Assembly (NCBI RefSeq): GCF_002575655.3
Contig: NC_053041.3
Span: forward strand, 376,819,054 to 376,883,053
Reading direction: 5' to 3'
DNA: 64,000 nt
Origin: Aegilops tauschii subsp. strangulata
Lineage: Eukaryota; Streptophyta; Magnoliopsida; Poales; Poaceae
Part shown: piece after piece, positions 1 through 10,859 of the stretch
Layout: each line of letters opens with the position of its first letter
How positions within the stretch are numbered: position 1 is the first letter of the stretch
The notes under the pieces: model-generated
The model's input: the letters and a program-made list of their open reading frames with translations, nothing else
Database searches by the model: none
Told to the model about the DNA's origin: nothing
Translations under genes and position numbers: made by a program

Positions 1-669
1 CAAGTAGGAATCTAGCCCAAAAGTGATGGACTGTTTCCAGAGGTTGCTGTCATATATACATTAAATCGCATATGTCCGGGGGACCGGAATTTCTTGGAGA
101 GTATTGATTGTGGTGGGTGGGTGGGCTGGAATTCGAACCCTGACCCACTGTGGGATCCAAATTTTGAAAATTTTCTGAGATCATTGGCCCAGGGTCCGGA
201 GTGTCTGAGGGGTTTCTAGACTCAATGCCGGACTCAATGCTCGGGAGACAGATGATCCTTTCTCGAAGATGAGTGTCCGGCTCATAGGGCTCAGAGATTC
301 GAACATAGTTTGTTTTTAGCGTAGGAGGAGTGGTATCCTCAACTTGTTCTTCCACAACAGTCACCAGGTGGGTGACAGGTGGAGACCTGATTTCCCTCTG
401 ATCGGGTTTAAGCCCAACCAGATCGAAATCTGTTGCGACCCCAAGGGTGGCAATGCGATCTAGTAGTTCTCTTAAAGATGAAACATCTGTCGGTCCACCT
501 TATCGACGCGTTCGGGGTTGATGCGGAGATGATTTTTGGCAATCTGGGGGATTGCCTTGGGTTTAATGGCCGGACGGGCGCCTATGGTGAAATTGCTGAT
601 CTGGAGGATCTGCCCAGGAACTCGGGCTCTTCCAGACGTGATTTTGTCATTGACGACGAGGCGAACCAT
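1..669 (-). pseudogene. gag N-terminal remnant of element D
   Basis: Reading leftward from the primer site, broken frames at 669-472 and 364-50 resemble the start of gag in element B (12453 onward). Shared stretches include the run of Pro, Ser and Thr before VGQG and the segment PPDICDLMY, which B has as PSDICDLMY. Gag would form the virus-like particle that carries the element RNA. Stops separate the frames and the gene runs off the window edge, so no functional product is expected. Identification rests on similarity to the copies elsewhere in this window. Confidence 0.7.
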
Positions 670-697
670 CGATCCTTCTATCGACTACACGGAGGAA

Positions 698-716
698 CTC
701 TCAATGAAAGCACCAA
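698..716 (-). promoter_or_regulatory. Primer-binding region of element D
   Basis: Directly inside the LTR, the minus strand reads TTGGTGCTTTCATTGAGAG, exactly as beside the 5' LTR of element E (48426) and nearly so in B (12406). The position fits a tRNA primer site for minus-strand synthesis. I did not match it to a particular tRNA. Confidence 0.6.
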
Positions 717-987
717 TGTCGATGTCAAAACCGGCAGATCTCGGGTAGGGGGTCCCAAACTGTGTGTCTTAGGATCGAAGGTAACAGGAGATAGGGACAC
801 AATGTTTACCCAGGTTCGGGCCCTCTTAATGGAGGTAATACCCTACTTCCTGCTTGATTGACTTTGATGAGTATAGGGGTTACAAGAGTTGATCTACCTC
901 GAGATCGTAATGGCTAAACCCTAGATGTCTAGCCTGTATGATTGTGATTGCCTCTACGGACTAAACCCTCCGGTTTATATAGACACC
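717..987 (-). repeat. Partial 5' LTR of element D
   Basis: It starts TGTCGATGTC in plus orientation and matches the LTRs at 11934-12405, 44819-45287 and 47956-48425, which are all about 470 bp. Only 271 bp remain because the LTR of C1 begins at 988, just after the shared TATATAGACACC segment. Confidence 0.85.
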
Positions 988-2652
988 AGATACGTCTCCA
1001 ACGTATCTATAATTTATGAAGTATTCATGCTATTATATTATCCATCTTGGATGTTTAATGGGCTTTACTATGCACTTTTATATTATTTTTGGGACTAACT
1101 TATTAACCCAGAGCCTAGTGCCAGTTTCTGTTTTTTACCTTGTTTCAGTGTTTCGCAGAAAAGGAATATCAAACGGAGTCCAAACGGAATGAAACCTTCG
1201 GGAGAGTTATTTTTGGAACGAAAGTAATCCAGGGGACTTGGAGTGCACGTAAGAGAAGCAACAAGGAAGTCACGAGGTAGGGGGGCGCGCCCTCCACCCT
1301 CGTGGCTCCCCTGACTGACTTCTTTCGCCTATATATATATCAATATACCCTAAAACCTTCGGGGAACAAAATAGATCGGGAGTTCCGCCGCCGCAAGCCT
1401 CTGTAGCCACCAAAAACCAATCCGGACCCTGTTCCGGCACCCTGCCGGAGGGGGGATCCCTCACCGGTGGCCATCTTCATCATCCCGGCGCTCTCCATGA
1501 CGAGGAGGGAGTTGTTCACCCTCGGGGCTGAGGGTATGTACCAGTAGCTATGTGTTTGATCTCTCTTCCTCTCTCGTGTTCTTGAGGTGGTACGATCTTG
1601 ATGTATCGCGAGCTTTGCTCTTATAGTTGGTCTTATGATGTTTCTCCCCCTCTACTCTCTTGTAATGGATTGAGTTTTCCCTTTGAAGTTATCTTATCGG
1701 ATTGAGTCTTTAAGGATTTGAGAACACTTGATGTATGTCTTGCATGTGCTTATCTGTGGTGACAATGGGATATTCACGTGATTCACATGATGTATGTTTT
1801 CGTGATCAACTTGCGGGTTCCGTGACCTCGTGAACTTATGCATAGGGGTTGGCACACGTTTTCGTCTTGACTCTCCGGTAGAAACTTTGGGGCACTCTTC
1901 GAAGTTCTTTGTGTTGGTTGAATAGATGAATCTGAGATTGTGTGATGCATATCGTATAATCATACCCACAGACACTTGAGGTGACATTGGAGTATCTAGG
2001 TGACATTAGGGTTTTGGTTGATTTGTGTCTTAAGGTGTTATTCTAGTACGAACTCTATGATAGATCGAACGGAAAGAATAGCTTCATGTTATTTTACTAT
2101 GAACTCTTGAATAGATCGAGCATAAAGGATAACTTTGAGGTGGTTTCATACACTACCATAATCTCTTCGTTTGTTCTCCGCTATTAGTGACTTTGGAGTG
2201 ACTCTTTGTTGCATGTTGAGGGATATTTATATGATCCAATTATGTTATTATTGTTGAGAGAACTTGCACTAGTGAAAGTATGAACCCTAGGCCTTGTTTC
2301 CTAGCATTGCAATACCGTTTACTCTCACTTTTATCATTAGTTAACTTGCTGTTTTTATATTTTCAGATTACAAAAACTTATATCTACCATCCATATTGCA
2401 CTTGTATCTCCATCTCTTTGCGGAACTAGTGCACCTATACAATTTCCATTGCATTGGGTGTGTTGGGGACACAAGAGACTCTTTGTTATTTGGTTGCAGG
2501 GTTGCTTGAGAGAGATCATCTTCATCCTACGCCTCCCACGGATTGATAAACCTTAGGTCATCCACTTGAGGGAAATTTGCTAATGTCCTACAAACCTCTG
2601 CACTTGGAGGCCCAACAACGTCTACAAGAAGGAGGTTGCATAGTAGACATCA
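988..2652 (+). repeat. LTR 1 of C1
   Basis: It begins (A)GATACGTCTCC and ends GTAGACATCA. It is almost the same as 5918-7577 and related to 32601-34301. At 1271-1305 it carries a GC-rich imperfect palindrome, CACGAGG through GGCGCGCC to CCTCGTGG. A pyrimidine-rich AG-ended stretch near 2360 reads like a splice acceptor, but this is weak. Confidence 0.9.
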
Positions 2653-2662
2653 AGCTCTTTTT

Positions 2663-2742
2663 TAGCGCCGTTGCTGGGGAGGCTAGGTAAGCGACACTCA
2701 CACCCCGTCAACTAAGCTCTTTTCTGGCGCCGTTGCCGGGGA
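2663..2742 (+). promoter_or_regulatory. Duplicated tRNA-Asp-type primer-binding site
   Basis: TGGCGCCGTTGCCGGGGA at 2725-2742 fits the primer type known for Athila elements, which use tRNA-Asp. A mutated copy, TAGCGCCGTTGCTGGGGA, lies at 2663-2680, each within a repeated AGCTCTTTT context. The same double arrangement occurs after the second LTR (7588 and 7650), while C3 has only one copy (34311). Confidence 0.8.
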
Positions 2743-2836
2743 GGTGAGTGCTTGAAGGTGTATCTTTAGATCTTGCGAATCTTTCAGTTTCTTGTTTTAT
2801 CACTAGTTTAGTCTATAAAAGAAAACTACAAAAAAA

Positions 2837-3505
2837 ATGGAATTAAGGTTGCCTCATATGCTTCATCTTTTTAATGTCTTCCGTGAAAATAAGGATTCCG
2901 ATAATTGTGCCCAATTGCTAGAGGAAGAATGCATTAAAATGTTGGGCACTAAATCTTCGAATGATGAGCATGATTGCAATGTTGTTAGTATGAATTCTTT
3001 GAATACCCATGATGCTAATGATATGCAAAGCCACAAGCTTGGGGATGCTATGTTTGATGAAGATGATATGTTTAGTCTCCCAAGTTTTGATGAGCAAATT
3101 TATTATGATGAAAGCATGCCTCCTATTTATGATGATTATTGTGATGACAAATATGCTATAAAGAATAAAGATAACCATGAAACTTGTCATCATGATTTTA
3201 ATTTTCAATTGGATTATGCTTCACATGATAGTTATTTTGTTGAGTTTGCTCCCACTACTATTGATGAGAATAAATTTGCTTATGTGGAGAGTAGTAAAAT
3301 TTGTATGCAAGTGGATCATGAAAAGAATGCTTTATGTGCTGGTTATATTGTTGAATTCATTCATGATGCTACTGAAAATTATTATGAGAGAGGATCATAT
3401 GCTTCTACATATTGCAATAATATCAAGTTTCCTATCTATGTGTTTAAAATCTTGAAGTTATGCTTGTTTTACCTTCCTATGCTAGTTGTTTCATGTTACC
3501 ATTAG
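2837..3505 (+). CDS. Acidic ORF of C1, unknown function
   Basis: An uninterrupted 222-codon frame starts at ATG 2837, after an A-rich leader. The N-terminus MELRLPHMLHLFNVF is followed by a very acidic middle rich in Asp, Glu, Tyr and His (for example DEDDMFSLPSFDE) and a hydrophobic Leu/Cys-rich C-terminal stretch around residues 200-220. The same protein is recognisable in C3 (34425-36909), where it carries about 50 extra middle residues and continues at the C-terminus past the C1 stop. The same sequence also continues after 3505 in C1, so C1 is probably shortened. It does not look like gag, protease, polymerase or integrase. Retention by a gag-pol-less element hints at a role, but none is known to me. 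Confidence 0.6.
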   Translation: MELRLPHMLHLFNVFRENKDSDNCAQLLEEECIKMLGTKSSNDEHDCNVVSMNSLNTHDANDMQSHKLGDAMFDEDDMFSLPSFDEQIYYDESMPPIYDDYCDDKYAIKNKDNHETCHHDFNFQLDYASHDSYFVEFAPTTIDENKFAYVESSKICMQVDHEKNALCAGYIVEFIHDATENYYERGSYASTYCNNIKFPIYVFKILKLCLFYLPMLVVSCYH

Positions 3506-5902
3506 TTGTTTGCTCACAAAATCCCTATGCATAGTAAGTGGGTTAGACTTAAATGTGCTAGTCATATTCTTCATGATGCTCTCTTTATGTTTCAATTCTT
3601 ATCTTTTACGTGAGCATCATTGAAATCATCATGCCTAGCTAGGGGCGTTAAACGTTAGCGCTTGTTGGGAGGCAACCCAATTTTATTTTAGTTTCTTGCT
3701 TTTTGGTTATGTTTAGGAATAAATAATTCATCTAGCTTCTGTTCAGATGTGTTTTTATGTTTTAATTAGTGTTTGTGCCAAGTAAGACCTATAGGATCTT
3801 CTTGGATGATAATTATTTGATCTTGCTGAAAATTCCAGAAACTTTCTGTTCACGAAAACAATTGTTTAAAATCACCAAAACGTGATAAAATACTGATTCA
3901 AATTGCAGCAGATCAATAATCAAAATTTCTAGGTCGTCCTATTTTGGTAGAAGTTTTTGAGTTCCAGAAGTTTGCGTTTGATACAGATTACTACAGACTG
4001 TTCTGTTTTTGACAGATTCTGTTTTTCGTGTGTTGTTTGCTTATTTTGATGAATCTATGGCTAGTAAAATAGTTTATAAAACATAGAGAAGTTGGAATAC
4101 AGTAGATTTAACACCAATTCAAATAAAGAATGAGTTCATTACAGTACCTTGAAGTGGTGTTTTGTTTTCTTTCGCTAACGGAGCTTACGAGTTTTCTGTT
4201 GAGTTTTGTGTTGTGAAGTTTTCAAGTTTTGGGTAAGGATTCGATGGACTATGGAATAAGGAGTGGCAAGAGCCTAAGCTTGGGGATTCCCAAGGCACCC
4301 CAAGGTAATATTCAAGGATAACCAAGAGCCTAAGCTTGGGGATGCCCCGGAAGGCATCCCCTCTTTCGTCTTCGTTCATCGGTAACTTTACTTGGAGCTA
4401 TATTTTTATTCACCACATGATATGTGTTTTGCTTGGAGCGTCATGTCATTTTATTTTTTTTGCTTGCTGTTTGAATAAAATACCAAGATCTGAAATTCTT
4501 AAATGGGAGAGAGTCTTCACATAGCTACATAATTATTTAACTACTCATTAATCTTCACTTATATCTTTTTAGAGTAGTTTGTCATTTACTCGTGTGCTTC
4601 ACGTATATCCTATGAGTAAATGGTTGAATGAGTTGAATATCATAAATCTGAAATTATATATGTTTCATATGCTTATCCCATGGGGAGTAATGACTTTACA
4701 TATAAGTAGAGGTGGTAAATACATTGAAGGTTAGCAAACATTGTGGTCACTTGAACAATTCATGAAAGAATATTGAAGGAAGAGAGATTTACCATATAAA
4801 TATACGATCTTGGACATCTTTTGCAATTGTGAGCACTCAATAAAATATGACATGCTAAAAGGTTGATGTTGGACAAGGAAGACAACGTAATGGGTTATGT
4901 TTTCTTATATCCGAAATAAAGTATATTGTCATGGATCGCCCAACGCGTTGAGCTAGCCTTTCCCCCTCATCCTAGCCAAATTCCTTGCACCAAGTAGAGA
5001 TACTACTTGTGTTTCCAAACATCCCTTAAACCAGTATTGCCATGAGAGTCCACCATACCTACCTATGGATTAAGTAAGATCCTTCAAGTAAGTTGTCATC
5101 GGTGCATGCAATAAAAATTGCTCTCTAAATATGTTTGATCTTTTAGTGTGGAGAAAATAAGCTTTATACGATCTTGTGATATGGAAGAAATAAAAGCGAC
5201 GGACTGCATAATAAAGGTCCCTATCACAAGTGGCAATATAAAGTGACGTTCCCTCGCATTAAGATTTTGTGCATCCAACTATAAAAGCGCATGGCAACCT
5301 CTGCTTCCCTCTGCGAAGGGCCTATCTTTTACTTTTATGCAAGAGTCATGGTGATCTTCACCTTTCCTTTTTTCCTTTTATCCTTTGGCAAGCACCTCGT
5401 GTTGGAAAGATTCCGATATATATATATCCAATTGGATGTAAGGCATCATGAACTATTATTGTTGACATTACCCTTGAGGTAAAAGGTTGGGAGGCGAATC
5501 TATAAGCCCCTATCTTTCTCTGTGTCTGATTAAAACTTTGAACCCATAAATATCGCGTGAGTGTTAGCAAATGTGAAAGACTAAATGATAGTTGAGTATG
5601 TGGAGTTTGCTAAATCAAAGCTCTAACACAGACTCTTCCTGAAAATAAGATGAATTGTAATTGTTTGATGACTAATAGCACGGTTTGTTAGTTTTCAAGA
5701 AAGTTTATGATCTATACTTTAACATGTGAATAGTTTGTTACTTGATCATGCAAAGTTCTATGAGTTGAGCTACTGTTATGACATATAATGATGCTAGAAA
5801 AGGTGTTTGAAATTATCATTGATCAAACTTATGCACCTGCTAGCATTCACATATCATAAATTCCTTCTTTTATCATTTACCTACTCAAGGACGAGCAGGA
5901 AT
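3506..5902 (+). other. C1 internal non-coding region with conserved hairpins
   Basis: No convincing gene is present. A block at 3631-3690, containing GGGGCGTTAAACGTTAGCGC followed by TTGGGAGGCAACCCAA, is preserved in all three C copies (7914-7960 and 36944-37000). At 4338-4361 a perfect 9-bp inverted repeat, GGGGATGCC with GGCATCCCC around loop CCGGAA, is identical at 37651-37674. AAGCTTGGGGAT, similar to the real polypurine tract, recurs near 4274 and 4332. The rest is AT-rich, including 4890-5900. Confidence 0.7.
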
Positions 5903-5917
5903 TAAGCTTGGGGATGT
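5903..5917 (+). promoter_or_regulatory. Polypurine tract of C1
   Basis: TAAGCTTGGGGATGT lies immediately before the LTR that starts TGATACGTC at 5918. This is the expected position for the primer of plus-strand DNA synthesis and fixes the element's orientation as plus. Confidence 0.85.
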
Positions 5918-7577
5918 TGATACGTCTCCAACGTATCTATAATTTATGAAGTATTCATGCTATTATATTATCCATCTTGGATGTTTAATGGGCTTTACTA
6001 TGCACTTTTATATTATTTTTGGGACTAACTTATTAACCCAGAGCCCAGTGCCAGTTTCTGTTTTTTCCCTTGTTTCAGTGTTTCGTAGAAAAGGAATATC
6101 AAACAAAGTCCAAACGGAATGAAACCTTCGTGAGAGTTATTTTTGGAATGAAAGCAATCCAGGGGACTTGGAGTGCACGTAAGGGAAGCAACGAGGAAGG
6201 CACGAGGCAGGGGACGCGCCCTCCATCCTCGTGGCTCCCCTGACCGACTTCTTTCACCTATATATATCAATATACCCTAAAACCATCGGGGAATAGAATA
6301 GATCGGGAGTTCCGCCGCCGCAAGCCTCTGTAGCCACCAAAAACCAATCGGGACCCTCTTCCGGCACCCTGCCGGAGGGGGGATCCCTCACCGGTGGCCA
6401 TCTTCATCATCCCGGCGCTCTCCATGACGAGGAGGGAGTTGTTCACCCTCGGGGCTGAGGGTATGTACCAGTAGCTATGTGTTTGATCTCTTTCTCTCTC
6501 GTGTTCTTGAGGTGGTACAATCTTGATGTATCTCGAGCTTTGCTATTATAGTTGGATCTTATGATGTTTCTCCCCCTCTACTCTCTTGTAATGGATTGAG
6601 TTTTCCCTTTGAAGTTATCTTATTGGATTGAGTCTTTAAGGATTTGAGAACACTTGATGTATGTCTTGCATGTGCTTATCTGTGGTGACAATGGGATTCA
6701 CGTGATTCACTTGATGTATGTTTTCGTGATCAACCTGCGGGTTCCATGACCTCGTGAACTTATGCATAGGGGTTGGCAAACGTTTTCGTCTTGACTCTCC
6801 GGTAGAAACTTCGGGGCACTCTTTGAAGTTCTTTGTGTTGGTTGAATAGATGAATCTGAGATTGTGTGATGCATATCGTATAATCATACCCACGGATACT
6901 TGAGGTGACATTGGAGTATCTAGGTGACATTAGGGTTTTGGTTGATTTGTGTCTTAAGGTGTTATTCTAGTACGAACTCTATGATAGATCGAACGGAAAG
7001 AATAGCTTCATGTTATTTTACTACGGACTCTTGAATAGATCGAGTAGAAAGGATAACTTTGAGGTGGTTTCGTACCCTACCATAATCTCTTCGTTTGTTC
7101 TCCGCTATTAGTGACTTTGGAGTGACTCTTTGTTGCATGTTGAGGGATATTTATATGATCCAATTATGTTATTATTGTTGAGAGAACTTGCACTAGTGAA
7201 AGTATGAACCCTAGGCCTTGTTTCCTAGCATTGCAATACCGTTTACGCTCACTTTTATCATTAGTTACCTTGCTGTTTTTATATTTTCAGATTACAAAAA
7301 CTTATATCTACCATCCATATTGCACTTGTATCACCATCTCTTTGCCGAACTAGTGCACCTATACAATTTACCATTGTATTGGGTGTGTTGGGGACACAAG
7401 AGACTCTTTGTTATTTGGTTGCAGGGTTGCTTGAGAGAGACCATCTTCATCCTACGCCTCCCACGGATTGATAAACCTTAGGTCATCCACTTGAGGGAAA
7501 TTTGCTACTGTCCTACAAACCTCTGCACCTGGAGGCCCAACAACGTCTACAAGAAGAAGGTTGCGTAGTAGACATCA
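5918..7577 (+). repeat. LTR 2 of C1
   Basis: It starts TGATACGTCTCC and ends GTAGACATCA, 1660 bp, differing from LTR 1 by scattered substitutions and small indels. A shorter GC-rich palindrome lies at 6201-6234. It is followed by a second primer site rather than by flanking host DNA. Confidence 0.9.
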
Positions 7578-7587
7578 AGCTCTTTTC

Positions 7588-7667
7588 TGGCGCCGTTGCC
7601 GGGGAGGCTAGGTAAGCGGCACTCACACACCGTCAACTAAGCTCTTTTCTGGCGCCGTTGCCGGGGA
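7588..7667 (+). promoter_or_regulatory. Second duplicated primer-binding site
   Basis: TGGCGCCGTTGCCGGGGA occurs at 7588-7605 and again at 7650-7667, with the same spacing and flanks as at 2663-2742. It shows that the sequence after LTR 2 is the start of another internal region. Confidence 0.8.
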
Positions 7668-7764
7668 AGTGAGTGCTTGAAGGTGTATCTTTAGATCTTG
7701 CAATCGAATCTTTTAGTTTCTTGTTTTATCACTAGTTTAGTCTATAAAAGAAAACTACAAAAAA

Positions 7765-7910
7765 ATGGAATTAAGGTTGCCTCATATGCTTCATCTTTTT
7801 AATGTCTTCCGTGAAAATAAGGATTCCGATAATTGTGCTCAATTGCTAGAGGAAGAATGCATTAAAATGTTTGGCACTAAATCTTTGAATGATGAGCATG
7901 ATTGCAATGT
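7765..7910 (+). pseudogene. Truncated acidic ORF, second internal copy of C1
   Basis: It starts with the same MELRLPHMLHLFNVF as the ORF at 2837, but after the codons for NDEHDCNV the sequence jumps straight to the conserved block that normally follows the gene (7914 onward). About 660 bp present in the first copy are missing. Translation would run on for a short unrelated tail to 7992. Downstream non-coding sequence continues to about 8195, where it switches to a Gypsy pol fragment. Confidence 0.85.
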
Positions 7911-8194
7911 TTACCTAGGGGCGTTAAACGTTAGCGCTTGTTGGGAGGCAACCCAATTTTATTTTAGTTTCTTGCTTTTTGGTTCTGTTTAGGAATAAAT
8001 AATTCATCTAGCTTTTGTTTAGATGTGTTTTTATGTTTTAATTAGTGTTTGTGCCAAGTAAGACCTATAGGATCTTCTTGGATGATAATTATTTGATCTT
8101 GCTGAAAATTCCAGAAACTTTCTGTTCACAAAAACAATTGTTTAAAATCACCAGAACGTGATAAAATACTGATTCCAATTGCAGCAGACCAATA

Positions 8195-9645
8195 ACCCTT
8201 GAAATGACCAGCAATAGCATCAACCGCCTGGCGATAAGCTGCCATGAGCGGGTCTTTGGAATCCCAAGTTCCTGAGACTTGTTGAGCCACCAAATCTGAG
8301 TCGCCAAAGCACCTCACCTGGCTTAGATTCATCTCTTTAGCCATCCGAAGACCATGGAGCAAGGCCTCATACTCAGCTGCATTGTTAGTACAAGGAAACA
8401 TCAGCCTTAAGACATAACAAAACTTATCACCTCGTGGGGAAGTTAAAATAACTCCAGCCCCCGAGCCTTCCAATTGCCTAGACCCATCAAAATGAATAGC
8501 CCAATATGTGTTATCCGGCTTTTCCTCAGGCATCTGCAGCTCTGTCCAATCATTGATAAAATCCACAAGTGCTTGAGATTTGATAGCTGTCCGAGGCATA
8601 TATTTCAAACCATGGGGCCCATGCTCAATTGCCCACTTGGCCACCCGGCCTGTGGCTTCTCTATTTTGAATAATATCCCCTAAAGGAGCAGAACTGACCA
8701 CAGTAATGGGATGACCAAGGAAATACTGCTTCAACTTACGACTAGCCATGAACACTCCATAAACCAACTTCTACCAATGTGGGCACCTCTGCTTAGATTC
8801 AATGAGCACCTCACTGACATAATAAACCGGCCTCTGAACCAGATATTCCTTGCCTGATTCCTTTCTTTCCACAACAACCGCTACGCTGATAGCTCTGCCA
8901 TTAGCGGCCACATATAAAAGCAAGGGCTCCTTATCAATGGGAGCTGCAAGGATTGGCGGCTCAGCCAACTGCTTTTTCAGTGCCTCAAAAGCCTGATCAG
9001 CAGCATCACTCCATACAAAGTGATCTGTTTTCTTCATCGTCTGGTATAAAGGGATAGCCTTCTCTCCCAGGCGGCTTATAAACCGGCTCAAAGCCGTAAT
9101 ACAACCTGCCAACCGCTGGACGTCATTGATACATGCCGGCTTAGCCAAAGAGGCGATGGCCTTGATTTTCTCAGGGTTAGCTTCAATGCCTCCCTCAGAA
9201 ACCAAAAAGCCCAGTGGCTTACCGGCTGGCACACCGAAAACACACTTGGCCGGGTTAAGCATCATTTTGTAGGCCTGAAGGTTGTCAAAGGTCTCCTTCA
9301 AATCATCTAACAAGGTTTCCTTCTTCATGGATTTCACAACAATATCATCCACATAAGCGTGAACATTGCGTCCAATCTGGTTGTGAAGGCAATTCTGAAC
9401 ACAGCGTTGATAAGTTGTCTGGGCACTCTTGAGCCCAAAAGGCATAGACACGTAGCAGAAGGCTCCAAAGGGAGTGATAAAGTGTCTTCTCCTGGTCCTT
9501 AACTGCCATCTTGATCTGATGATAACCAGAATAAGCATCTAGAAAACTCAATGCTCACAACCCGCCGTAGCATCAATGATCTGATCAATACAAGGGAGAG
9601 CCAAAGGATCAGCCGGACAAGCCTTGTTAACATTGGTAAAGCGAG
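8195..9645 (-). pseudogene. Tat-lineage Gypsy pol fragment (RT, RNase H, second RNase H)
   Basis: Reading leftward, the reverse transcriptase shows NVNKACP near 9630, FGLKSAQTTYQR, and the catalytic YVDD at about 9355-9344. RNase H sequence follows, then an archaeal-type second RNase H (HFDGS, NNAAEYEALLHGLRMA, GDSDLVAQQVSG), a hallmark of Tat-lineage Gypsy elements. It would copy element RNA into DNA in cytoplasmic particles. A TAG at about 8770 interrupts the frame where element B has a CAG glutamine codon, and there is a frame break near 9540. The fragment ends near 8195 against C1 and near 9645 against CACTA II, so gag, integrase and LTRs are missing. Confidence 0.9.
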
Positions 9646-10357
9646 GTGCTATACAAACGGTTTTAACCCCTTTCTGCGACGGCGTTCGGAACATCACCTA
9701 GTGAGTGACTGCGATAGGGGGGTCCTTCCCACACGACCCAGAAACCGTCGGGGATATGCCCTCCTGGCACACACGCTTGGCAAAATGAGGTCGTGTTCGA
9801 CCGGCGAGCGACCAAATACGGTTATACGTACAGTAGTGCTAAAAAATACAATTATATAGGCAAAATCATTTTCGGTCGTAAGTACATCCCACATACTCAG
9901 TCCCCGCTAAACGTTTCCGTTCATATATACATCCCACACAGTCACTCCAAGGAAAACGTTTGTGCAAGGTGGCGTAACGCAAACAGTTTTCAAGAGAATG
10001 TTGTGTGTGATTGTTCATTGATCCAACACGGTTTATTCCTAGAAACTGTGTGCGTTGCCTGAGGTCATCACCCACGGTGTTTTCTCAATAACCATTTGCA
10101 ATAGGAAAACCCAATTAGCAGGCTAATTGACCAATTAATAGGCTAATTGCCCTATTATTAATAATCCATTTATTAATCTAATTGACATTCATATTAAGCA
10201 AATAATATATTTCATTTACATATTAAGGAAGCATGATTTCATAATTGAAATACATCCGAGTACAACATGATACAACTTCGGCACTCAGCTACCCCATTAC
10301 ATAACTGCACCAGCACCAAGTTTCACATGCAACATCTAGAACCTTTCGAAATTAGCA

Positions 10358-10727
10358 TCATAGACGGTACATAGACAGATGCATCTCATCTGGAAAACTG
10401 CTGAAGCGGCAGGCGAATATTGAGCCTTCATTCATGTTCAAGGTCTTTGCAACTTTAGGCCAGTGCTTGTGGATGATTGACCGTCCATCCTTCGTCCTCT
10501 TCAGGAACACTTCAATATTGAACCGTGGGTGTTGTATGAAAACTTTCCTCGCCTCTTGACCATAGAGGTGGTTTGAGGGGTAATCATCAGTGAACTGCTT
10601 TGGAAAGGCCTGAAAACAAGGATGTGCATAAATATCTTCTCTATATTGGAAATGGGGCAAAGGAATAAAAAAGGCAAGGTATAATAGTTAGTACCATCTT
10701 GTAAACCTCAGTGCTTCCCATTGTTTC
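10358..10727 (-). pseudogene. B3-like DNA-binding domain remnant in CACTA II
   Basis: A leftward frame ends at 10358. It includes KQFTDDYPSNHLYG, then IEVFLKRTKDGRSIIHKHWP and NMNEGSIFACRFSSF, in the order of a plant B3 DNA-binding fold. The main exon probably starts at 10609 after the acceptor TTTTCAG, because the homologous exon in element I (54676) starts at the same residue. A short exon with ATGGGAAGCACTGAGG lies near 10720. B3 proteins bind DNA as transcription factors, but similar domains occur in transposon cargo. The upstream half of the domain is missing. Confidence 0.55.
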
Positions 10728-10859
10728 CCTGCAACACATATAAGGTAGTTAGTCATCAGGTAAAGTAAGGGTCCGCATGCTATCAGTAAAATATGTTGAT
10801 GAAAAATAAGCACATTGCAGATTCATCAGATTAATTCAAGCCACATGGAAAACCCATTT

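Larger units (their letters stand above)
1..987 (-). mobile_element. Tat-lineage Gypsy element D, 5' part
   Basis: This is the 5' end of a minus-strand Ty3/Gypsy element: partial 5' LTR, primer-binding region and start of gag. The LTR and gag text closely match the plus-strand elements at 11934 and 47956. The element is cut on the left by the window edge and on the right by the LTR starting at 988, and the missing half of its LTR does not reappear in the window. The family is possibly Fatima-like, recalled only. Confidence 0.85.
988..8195 (+). mobile_element. Non-autonomous Athila-like element C1, tandem LTR-int-LTR-int
   Basis: Two LTRs of about 1.66 kb (988-2652, 5918-7577) flank a 3.3-kb internal region with a tRNA-Asp-type primer site, one acidic ORF and a polypurine tract, but no gag-pol. 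After the second LTR a second primer site and the start of a second internal region follow, so the layout is LTR-internal-LTR-internal. That second internal copy has lost most of the ORF and stops near 8195 against a Gypsy pol fragment. The first LTR base is A instead of T, and no right-hand target duplication can be found. Sabrina or WHAM are possible family names, recalled only. Confidence 0.85.
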
